Source: Polyrhizophydium stewartii
Taxonomy: Eukaryota > Chytridiomycota > Chytridiomycetes > Rhizophydiales
Length of the DNA: 27,947 nt
NCBI GenBank assembly: GCA_027604665.1
Contig: JADGIZ010000086.1
Span: 1 to 27,947 of the forward strand
Direction: 5' to 3'
Made by a program: the position numbers and the translations under genes. How positions within the stretch are numbered: position 1 is the stretch's first letter; the number at the start of each line of letters is the position of its first letter. Below the pieces are notes generated by a model. The model had not been told where the DNA came from, made no database searches, and worked only from the letters and a program-made list of their open reading frames with translations. Shown here in pieces: positions 19,860 through 27,947 of this stretch.

Positions 19860-21290
19860 ATGCAGGCGGCGCTGCAGCAGCTGGCAACGTCGACGGCCAA
19901 GGACCGCGCGCCGCAGTACCGCCAGGCGCTAGAGGCGGCGCTGCAGGCGTCGGCGGCGCTGGCAGCCGTCGTCGAGGACGTCAAGCACTTTGTGTCGCAC
20001 GCGGTGCTCGAGTCGCTGGGCATAGTGCTCTCCCGCCAGCTTCTGCTCGACTTTGCGGCGCTGTTCGCCGAGTGGGCAAGGGACAAGACGGACGCCGACG
20101 TGGTTGGCGCGGCCGCCGACGGCAACCGTGAGGCGATCAAAGGCGTCTGGCAGTTTGCGCTCGACAAGATGTCGGCCCGCGCCGTCGCCTTTGAGGAGCA
20201 GGTGCGTTGGTGCCGATGCCCTGCCGGCGGCGCCGCAGCCAGGGTCTGCGCCGGAAGGCGGACTGCTCGCCGGCCGTTGTGCACCTCTCCCCTGGCACGC
20301 AGCACTGACACCGCTGCGGCTGCCTGATCTGCGCCTGGCATCTGCTGCGGGTGGCGGCGACGGAACCAGATCTCGCAGGTGCGCGAACACCTTGCCGCAG
20401 TCCTCGAGGAGGAGGAAGAGTGGACGCTGGCGGCCAAGGTGCTGCAGGACATTCCGCTCGACTCGGGCCACCGCGCCATCACAGGCGACTACAAGCTGCG
20501 CATCTACATCCAAATCGTGCGGCTGCTGCTCGAGGACGAGGACGCCGTGACGGCTGAGGCGTACCTAAACCGCGCGGCGCTGCTGCTCCCCGAGTCCAAG
20601 GACATTGTCATGCAACTGCAGTTCCGCGCGTGCCAGGCGCGCATGCTCGACTTCCGGCGCTCGTTCCTCAAGGCGGCGTCCAAGTATCTCGAGCTGTCCT
20701 ACGTGGTTGAGATGCACGACTCGGAGCGCATCAACGCCCTCGTGCAGGCCGTGACGTGCACGGTGCTTGCCGGCGCCGGCCCGCAGCGCACACGCATGCT
20801 CGCGACGCTGTACAAGGACGAGCGCGTGCGCGAGCGTCCCGAGCTCAAGCAGGGCGGCGTGTTTGCGATCCTCGAAAAGATGTTCCTGGGCCGCGTGCTG
20901 CGCTCGTCTGAGGTGCAGGAGTTTGCCGCCACGCTCAAGCCGCACCAGCTTGCCAGGCTGGGCGACGACATGACGGTGCTCGACCGCGCCGTGATCGAGC
21001 ATAACCTGCTTAGCGCGAGCACGCTCTACAACAACATCTCGTTCCAGGAGCTTGGTGGCCTGCTGGCCATCTCGCCCGAGCAGGCCGAGCGCGTAGCCAC
21101 CAAGATGATGGGCGAGAACCGCCTTTCGGGCACCGTGGACCAGATCGACCAGCTCATTTACTTTACGAGCTCGCAGGTGCTGCCGACGTGGGACACGCAT
21201 GTTGCGGGCGTTTGTTACCAGCTCGACGGTATCATCGATGCCATCAAGGAGAAGCACCCTGAATGGGTTGCCGCCGTGCTTGCGCGTTGA
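19860..21290 (+). CDS. CSN4: COP9 signalosome complex subunit 4 (PCI-domain protein)
   Basis: CSN4 is a scaffold subunit of the COP9 signalosome, which removes NEDD8 from cullins. Two exons, 19860-20201 and 20379-21290, join in phase 0 to 417 residues against a usual length near 406. The helical repeats include EEWTLAAKVLQDIPLDSG and DYKLRIYIQIVRLLLEDED, followed by AEAYLNRAALLL, which is diagnostic. The PCI/winged-helix part spans about residues 210-375, with RAVIEHNLLSASTLYNNISF, GGLLAISPEQAERVATKMM and RLSGTVDQIDQLIYF. The C-terminal helix has the usual CYQLDGIIDAIKEKHPEWV form. The same reading frame is open for about 90 codons upstream of the chosen ATG, but the start here matches the expected N-terminus. 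Confidence 0.94.
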
Positions 21291-21657
21291 AGCGGCGTAA
21301 TAAGACACGGTGCTGTCCGGACAAAGCTCGATGTGGTTGACATTTCTGCCGATCTGGTCCTCATGTGTGCATGATATATGCCACCGTGTGCGGCTGTCCA
21401 AAGCGCTCCAGACGCTTTCAGCCTCGCCGTGAATGCGCAATCTGTCCGCACAATCGTTCTCTTGTATTTCCAATTTGACGACCGCAGCGATGCCGCGGCA
21501 TATCCGCGAGCGCCGCTCGGCTTTCACGCGAGGCAGAAAGACAATGCTGCCCATGGAAGCCAAGGAAAAAATGGAAGCGACTCTGTGAACTCCGTAAGAG
21601 CAAGAAAATGGCGGCGGGACATGCACATCGCGCCAGGCGCCAGCATCGAGCAGAGGC
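21291..21657. other. Convergent 3' intergenic stretch
   Basis: The 367 bp between the convergent CSN4 and RhoGAP stop codons hold the 3' untranslated regions of both genes. I see no exon, repeat or RNA gene. It is locally A+T-richer than the coding flanks. Confidence 0.5.
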
Positions 21658-24600
21658 TCAGTCCATGTCGAAGATATGCTCAAAGTTGCCAACAATCGTC
21701 TCGACGACTTTGCTCTGGAACTTGAGGTCCATGGCGTCGGACGTGGCGTCAGGCGGATCCATGAGGGTGGGGCCCCAGACGATGCCCAGGTTGGTGATGG
21801 TCATTTTGTTCTCGGACTCGTTGCAGCGGACCCTGAGTGAGCGTGTCAGTTCGCGATCGTTCAAACGCATGCGGCGTGTTGTGATCTCGGACGCACCTCC
21901 ACAGGTGGCCCGCGAGGCACTTGAGCGTCGCGTAGTGCGCATCGTCGAGTGTGTTGACAAGCTCGTGAATCTGGATCAAGCGCATGCGCTCGTCGTCGAT
22001 TTCTGCGAGCACCAGCCACAATAATCGCATCGTCATCAAAGCGGGATGCCGGTCAGCGGCCGCGCGTTCCAACGCAGACGGGAGAGTGCGCGCGAAACTC
22101 GCGCGCTACGCAACTCGCTGCGTCAATGAACTGCCGGTACATGTGCCGCGGCAGCAGCGGGTCGGGCAGCTCGCGGAAGAACAGCTTGAGCACGCCAGTC
22201 AGGGCATGGATGTCCTCGACGACTTGATCCAGCCTGACGCTGGCCGCATCTGCGTTGCACGTCAACATCATTCGCAATAACTCCAGCATAAGCAGGCGCT
22301 GCTGCTCATGTATGCCGGTCGACGCGCTCGCTTTCAGCCACGTACCGCGGTCAAGCAGCTGCTTCAACTTCTGAACCTGTCCGTTTGGCCCCGAGACGCG
22401 GTAGATCCCCGGAAGCCCGATGCCACATGTCTCGATGTACTCGATGCAGCGAATGACAACAAGAGGTACGGGATCTGCGGATGTGTCATGCTCCGTGAGC
22501 TGCAGCAGGCGGACGCCGAAGCAGTGCTGGATGCCGGCCGAGCCAGGCTGCATGGTCGATGCGGTGCTCGGTGTTGTTGGGCCGACGGGCGAGACGGGCG
22601 TCGTAGCGAGTTCGTTGAGCGACGCCGAGAAGCTGTGCGAGAGTGAAGTCTGGAGCGGCTGCACCCCCTGCGCACCAGTGTTGCACGCATTCTCGTGAGC
22701 AAACGGAAAGTGAAAGGAACGCCTGCGTGGTAGCACAAACCTTGAACGGCACGTATTCGCGATCGTTCTTGTCGATCGGCTTGGCCTTGGTCAGCTCCTT
22801 GGCTGCCTCTTCAAAGTCGCGGCGATTGTCGATCATTTCGGTGATGCGGAAGAAACCTTTGTGGATTTCAGAACGAGCAGAAAGCAATTGCAGAATGTTA
22901 GAAAGCGTGAGGGCCTCGCAGCACGTGTCGCCATGGCCGCGAAACGCACCATCGTGCGGCTTGTCCTGCGGATTGATGATGGACTCTTCTTCTGCGCGCT
23001 GCTGCACGACCATATCGCCGAAGCGCATGAGGTATTGGCAAAGCCTGTCGTCGGCCTCGTCGACCGTTTGCTTGAGATTCTGTCGGGTGGACGTCAGCGT
23101 GACAGAGAATTAGACACACGCAAACAGCTTGCGCCGAGACATAAGCCATAAATTCGACGCACTTGAATGAACTGCGGCAGGTACTTGCGGTAGAACTCGT
23201 TGCGGATCATGTTGGTAGACTGCAGATGCGCCTTGTAGTTTTCGTTTGCAATTGCTGCCTTTGCACGCGACTCCTCTTCGTTGCGCTGAATGAGGACCAG
23301 CGGCGTCGCACATGATATTCGCGTGAGCACACGCAGTTTTGGTGGGAAGACAGAGCGACCATCTGAGGAAGTTTCAACCTTGAAGTTCTTCTCGAGCCCA
23401 GCCTTGAACATCATGAGAGAGTTTGACACGCTCTTGCTGACACCTTGCTTTCGTGTCGACGACGAGCTCTGCGAGTTGAGTCCGTCGTTGCTCGAGCTCA
23501 TAGACCGCTCCCACTCTTCCGAGGTGCTTTCGTACTTGATGCGAGTCTAGAATAGGATTGTCAGAGGAGGCCCGTGAGCCAAGTTGCGGACGCGCTCAAG
23601 GCGCCATGCCGAAGATCCCACTGGCGCACCTTCTCGAGGGCCGCATCTGCATCTTGCACTTCTTTGACGCGGCGCGCGTGGCCTTCTTTCAGCTGCAAAC
23701 CACCACCGGCATATAATCCGTCAGTCAGCCACAATGATCGGATTCTGTCCGTCACAAGGCTGACTAGGCTCACGTTCTTGCGGCTCCTCTCCGTGTCCTT
23801 TTGCATGAGCGTCATTTCATCCGCAAGCGCATTGAACATCTCGGCCCACTTCCCGCGCGAGTTGCCCAGGCGTTCGTGGATGCGTCCATACTGCTGCCAT
23901 GCATTCGCAAAGGATCTTGATGACCGTGCCTTTTGTGAGCCATCTCGATCCTGCGTAACGCGGGCTGCCATGCAGATGAGATCAAATACAGAGATCCATG
24001 GGCTAAACTCACCCTCCTTTGCCTTCTGTTTTGAGCGACATTTGTGCGATGCGGTGCATGCTCTTGGCATACTGCTCCTCGGCCTCGGCGCGCTTGCGGA
24101 TCATGAGAATCACCTCCTGATCCCGGCAGCATTGTCACGCGTAGATGTATTGGGTTTGCGGTGCGAGGCAAGTAAGCGGCAATCCGCCGCGCTGGAATGA
24201 CTCGCGGAAGGCTTGCCTTTGTGCTCGAGATGGTCTTTTTCGCCTCGCGCAAGAGCATCGAGAAGCCATCCTGCAGAGTCGTGTCGGTGTCAGCAGGCCT
24301 GTCCCGCCATCTTCTGGCAGCGGCACCAAAGCACGAGCGCGGGCGTAGGCAGCACGCACAGGAAAGTCGCACAGCATCTGAATTAGCTGCTCTTGCTCGG
24401 CATGCGATGCACCGCGCTCGTCCTGAGTGGGGACACCCTCTCGGTCGGCATGCGCCAGGTCGTCTGGATGAATCGGAAGCTCCAGCTGCGTGTCTGCAAG
24501 CCGATCGATGCTGGCGCTGTGGGCGAGCGCAGGCCTGGCAAAGTGATGCTGCGGCTGCTGCTGGAGCACGTGGCTCGCGTGAGCGGTGGTCGAGAATCGC

Positions 24601-25543
24601 TGAGCACCTTGTCCCTGCATGAGCGGGGCGTCCTTCTCTGCGGTGTTGACGGGTGGGCATGCGTCAGCCGCCCGGTCGATGTACGCGCATGCCGAGGATG
24701 GCGCGGAAGCAGCGGTTCGGGGAGTGCAGCGATGTCGACTGTGGTGGCAATAGCGGCCGCAGCAGACAACAGCAGCGACAACAATCTGCCCAGATGCTGC
24801 CAACAACACGCGTCTCTCGTCAACCGAGACTGGAACGGACCTGTTGCTGCCGACGAGCGCGAGAGAGCCTCAGGCCTCGCCACGTCGTAGTCGTGCTGCG
24901 TAGTGTTGTGAGAGAGCGCTGGGACGTTCGCGATACTGCGGCGGCCGTCAAGGAACACATCGCCACCGCCGGCCGCGAGACCGCCTGGGCTGCCCGACGT
25001 TGGATGAGACGTCGCGGCGGACAGCGACATGCGCGAGAAGCTCATGGTGCCTGTGGAGAATAGCGCGGCGCGGGCGTTGGGCGAGAAGAGTACGCTTTGG
25101 GTGCCCTGGGCAGCAGCTGTGGTGGTGGCGCGAAGCGGGAGGTGGGGCTCTGCCGAAGGTGGGGTTGCGACGTCGGAGAGGCGAGCAGATGCGCGGTCTG
25201 CACAGAGACGGCCAAGGAGGGAGAGATGATGTGCCTTCTCTTTGCCGTTCAAGAGACGCGGGGTGCTGTTGCGAAGCGGGGGAGTGCCTGGCGAGTCCGT
25301 CTTGAGAGACGTGGGGTGTGGGCGGAGAGGACGTTTGTTCTTGCGGGAGTCCCAGCTGCGTCGCTGCGGGTGGTGCGCGCGTGGTTCGGTTCGAGATCCG
25401 CAAGGATGAGGAACTGTTTGAGCAAACCGAGTAAATTCTAATCGCAGCGGAGTCGGTCGAACCAGAGTGGGGACGGGGGATATCCTTCTTGGCATGTTGC
25501 TCGCGGCGTCTGGTGTTGCGCGAGCTCGGTTTATTCTGCCCAT
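21658..25543 (-). CDS. F-BAR domain Rho GTPase-activating protein (Rgd1/Rga7-like architecture)
   Basis: Twelve exons chain in phase: 24841-25543, 24360-24637, 24217-24270, 24013-24116, 23774-23915, 23630-23692, 23379-23546, 23163-23285, 22741-23079, 22115-22667, 21897-22002 and 21658-21832, giving up to 935 residues. The first exon is Ser/Pro/Thr-rich and disordered. The F-BAR domain begins near residue 310 (QLIQMLCDFP, DGFSMLLREAKKTI, RKRAEAEEQYAKSMHRI, GGSFANAWQQYGRIHERL) and curves membranes as a dimer. The RhoGAP domain lies near residues 715-930, with the arginine finger in GIYRVSG, then LFFRELPDPLLP and the C-terminal KMTITNLGIVWGPTLM, which stimulates Rho/Cdc42 GTP hydrolysis. The intron at 24117-24216 begins with GC, not GT. 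A 93-base in-frame intron (22857-22949) with a GTGCGT donor and CTAAC branch point may be removed from exon 9. The first-exon boundary is the least certain. Confidence 0.87.
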
Positions 25544-25629
25544 GTGCGAGCCAGCGTCGCTGGTGCAGGTGAGCGTCGTGTCCGACGGAGAACGCGGCAG
25601 CCTAGCTTGGTGAGAACGCTCGAGACCGA

Positions 25630-27634
25630 TTACCAGAGGCCCGCCTTGCTTGCCTTGACCTTGCCGTCGATCTTTTGCCAAAAATTGTACACGACGGGGC
25701 CGTCGAGATATCTGCGGGAGCGGTGGATCTGCGCCGAGTTGCACGCGTCAGCTCGAGCGATTCGAATTCAATCAATGCGAGCCAAGTATCAAAGCATACA
25801 TTCAGGACTTCGACGTTCCACGAAGGAGTCTGGCCCGGAGGAGGCTCGTCCTGGAACTTGAGCGAAAAGCCAAGAACTGGAGGGGGACGTGGGCATCGTC
25901 AGCAGAGTTGGCGAATCGCGGACAAGACAATAGAGCCTGTCTGCTTACCGTTGTGGAAGATGTCCACCGGCTTGTCCCACTTCCAGCCACGGAACTGCCA
26001 CTCCTGACCGTTCGTGAAGACAGCAACGACTCGGTCCCTTGGATCGGTGCAGGGAGTCAGCGCGCAAGAGGGCAAAGACAGATTTTGCTGACTCGCAGTG
26101 CCCACCAGTCGGGCGGACGCAGCGTCTCGATTGAATCAAGGACCAGAAACTTTTTCTGGGAGCCGGGCGCAAGTTTGGAAGGGTCGCGCTCGAGGATGAC
26201 CTGGGTGGGCTTGTGCTCGCCGCGGTTGCGGTACTCGTCTGTGGACGTGAATCTGGGATGGATTGGCCGCGTGCTCATCGCAAAGCCGCATCCTGCAATA
26301 CGAGGCGGGGAGACGACTTACTTTTGGTCGATCAGGAATTCCTTGACGTTGTAGAGTGTAAGCAGCGATTGCGCGGCGGCCGGTACCATGATGATTGGGA
26401 ATGCTGTGATTGCCAGCGTGCATCAGCTTATGGATCCAGACGCAGATGCAGGCGCACGCTCTGTGCCGCACCATCCTTGGTTGGCTTTTGGAGCTTTCCG
26501 CTCGCGGCGGCAGCAGCAATCTTTGTGGTTTTCAGGTCTGGCTTGGACTTTTGCTGGGAAGACGACTGACTCTTTTGGAGGCGTGGGTTGCGCGACGAGG
26601 TTGGCTTGGACGATGCTGTTTGAGAAAGGTTCCGAGCAGCAGTTAGATAGATGAAATACGAGCAGGAGCGGGTGGCTCTGGCAAGTCGCACATTGCGCGG
26701 TGCGAGACGAATCGTCCTTTCCACGGACAAACTTGTCGTATGCCTGCTTCTGAATCGAGGTGAAGTTCTGCATTTGAGACCGAGCCGAGACGCACAAGGA
26801 GGCAGCAAGTCAGTTTGTTGACTGCGAGGCGGCGGAAGGAGCTCGTTGGACTTTCCTTTGTTCCTGAGATAATCGACATGACGGACGACGGGGTGTTGAT
26901 AGTGCGCTCGATGGCGCAGATGCGCTTTGTGTTTTCCTTGTCCTGCATCCGGCGCGACATTTGGGTCAGCACTGGGCAGACGACAAATAGAGACAAGTCC
27001 TGCGCGACAGCACGCACAAGGACGGTTGCTTCGGGCAGGATCTTGCGCTTGCGTGCTATTTCCTGAACAAAGGCATCTAGGGACGTCGCTGCCGAGATGC
27101 CTGCGGCGCCGGTTCGGGTTTGTGAGCACGAGAGGCAGTGAGTTCGGAGCTAGGACGTGAGTGTGGTGCAGACGCACCCTCTCCTGCGGCGGATCCTGCT
27201 GTGCCATCCCCAGTGCCGGCGTGGGAGACGGCCGAGCGCACGTTGACCGACGTAGCGATGACGCCGGTCAGGTAGTCGATCAAGTCCTTTCTGTCGATGA
27301 AGGAGATGGGGACGACGTCGCGGCCCTGGGTCGCGGTGGCGCTGAGCTGGCGCAGGTAGGACTGGTGGTCGAGCGTCATGTTGAGGAAGAAGAAGAGCAC
27401 CGAGCCGACCTCGTAGTCCTTGTATCCGGAGCGGTCCGTGATCTTGAAGACGAGCTGCCTTGCGGGCGGGTCGCCCCCTTGGCCGGACGCCTGAGCCGGC
27501 GCGGGCAGCGAGACGTGGGTGGCGGAGGCGAAGTCGCGTGCGGGCACGGAGGCCGCGGCGTCTGTCCACAGGCGCTCCTTTGCGCCGGCGCGGCCGGCGG
27601 CGCGCAGGGCGGTGACGAAGACCGGGTCGGGCAT
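25630..27634 (-). CDS. CDC73: CDC73/parafibromin, Paf1 complex subunit
   Basis: Cdc73 is a Paf1-complex subunit that binds elongating RNA polymerase II and supports histone modification. The first exon, 27178-27634, begins MPDPVFVTALRAAG and carries VPISFIDRKDLIDYLTG, the parafibromin N-terminal signature. Further exons start at 27100, and a TTK-type hinge segment has QKQAYDKFVRGKDD. The C-terminal Ras-like domain is clear: PIIMVPAAAQSLLTLYNVKE, RVVAVFTNGQEWQFRGWKW, KPVDIFHN, SWNVEVLN and YLDGPVVYNFWQKIDGK, with the stop at 25630-25632. About nine exons are needed. Junctions near 26900-26750 and 26110-26050 could not be fixed exactly, so the middle residues are uncertain. The stop is 87 bases upstream of the RhoGAP start on the same strand. 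Confidence 0.92.
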
Positions 27635-27793
27635 GCGCGGCTGGCGGCTGGCGGCTCGGGGCGGCTCTCGACGCCGGTGAAAAGACGAGTGAAGTTCGGT
27701 CGCGGCGGGAATCATTGGGCAGTCATTGGGTCAGTCATTGGGCGAGCAGGCGGAAGAGCGGTGTGCCGCACCGGCCGGCCCCAGGCGCCATCG
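27635..27793. promoter_or_regulatory. Short divergent intergenic region between CDC73 and the right-edge ORF
   Basis: The 159 bp contain a direct repeat of the word cagtcattgggt (27720-27740) and otherwise nothing recognisable. If the right-edge ORF is real, this is a shared divergent promoter. Confidence 0.35.
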
Positions 27794-27947
27794 ATGACGA
27801 TGCCGGCGGACCCACGAGCGGGCGTGACGGACGTGCCCGCACCCGCCGCACCCGCCGCTCGTGCTGCGCCCGCCGCCCCCGCAGCCGCAGCGCCCGCAGC
27901 GGCCACAGACGCGGCAGCGGCCACAGACGCGGCAGCGGCCACAGAGG
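27794..27947 (+). CDS. Start of an Ala/Pro-rich protein, truncated by the window end
   Basis: An open frame starts MTMPADPRAGVTDVPAPAAP and runs to the window edge with Ala-rich, AAATDAAAATD-type repeats. No domain is visible, so no function can be given. The opposite strand is also open and Ala-rich here, so the coding call rests only on a good start codon, its divergent placement and the absence of stops. Confidence 0.35.
   Translation, partial: MTMPADPRAGVTDVPAPAAPAARAAPAAPAAAAPAAATDAAAATDAAAATE
27901..27946. repeat. 18-bp tandem repeat, about 2.5 copies, reaching the window edge
   Basis: The unit ggccacagacgcggcagc repeats at 27901 and 27919, with a partial third copy at 27937. In the plus frame each unit encodes six residues of Ala/Thr/Asp type. 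Confidence 0.9.

Noticed and set aside
19472..20482. Minus-strand open frame across CSTPP1 exon 1 and CSN4 exon 1
   Set aside because: It is Ser/Ala-rich without motifs and antisense to the well-supported CSN4 exon.
24649..24836. Leu/Ala-rich minus-strand stretch resembling a membrane helix (LLSLLLSAAAAIATT) at the end of the first RhoGAP exon frame
   Set aside because: It is better explained as intron between 24638 and 24840, since removing it joins the disordered exon to the F-BAR exon in phase.

Overview
This is a gene-dense, GC-rich eukaryotic nuclear window. It holds twelve protein genes on both strands, eleven of them clearly spliced. Introns are short and many donors read GTGCGT, GTGCGC or GTGAGT. 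The gene set points to a flagellated (zoosporic) early-diverging fungus or a close relative such as a chytrid, blastoclad or aphelid. Fungal signs are a PacC/Rim101-type zinc finger, a fungal-style complex I ESSS subunit, a SHG1-type COMPASS domain and an F-BAR RhoGAP. Signs of a cilium are a CCDC39/CCDC40-type coiled coil and a CSTPP1 (C11orf49) homologue. A DHCR7-type sterol delta-7 reductase is absent from most Dikarya but fits zoosporic lineages. The species is not identified; all homologies rest on recognised motifs and remembered family sequences, not on a search.

Layout from left to right. 1-4064 (-): large coiled-coil protein whose 3' end lies off the window. 4279-6104 (-): DHCR7. 6392-7701 (-): secreted protein with a lectin-like sandwich domain and Tyr/Lys/Thr tandem repeats. 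About 8072-10210 (+): composite gene with PacC-like C2H2 fingers and a C-terminal Fanzor/TnpB-like zinc-ribbon/RuvC-III segment, interrupted by an in-frame TGA. 10617-11877 (+): neuroguidin/Lcp5. 11999-15021 (+): RD-dipeptide, SHG1/BOD1 and Tudor protein. 15195-15879 (-): complex I ESSS (NDUFB11). 15922-18310 (+): PCF11. 18472-19623 (-): CSTPP1. 19860-21290 (+): COP9 subunit 4. 21658-25543 (-): F-BAR plus RhoGAP protein. 25630-27634 (-): CDC73. From 27794 (+): start of an Ala-rich ORF cut by the window end.

Most genes are unrelated housekeeping genes packed head-to-head or head-to-tail. PCF11, CDC73 and the SHG1/Tudor protein all act in RNA polymerase II transcription and chromatin, while the coiled coil and CSTPP1 act on cilia or centrioles. 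The most unusual locus is the zinc-finger/Fanzor-like gene at 8.1-10.2 kb, whose exons join in frame except for one stop codon sitting exactly on a metal-binding cysteine. No rRNA, tRNA or CRISPR array was recognised.
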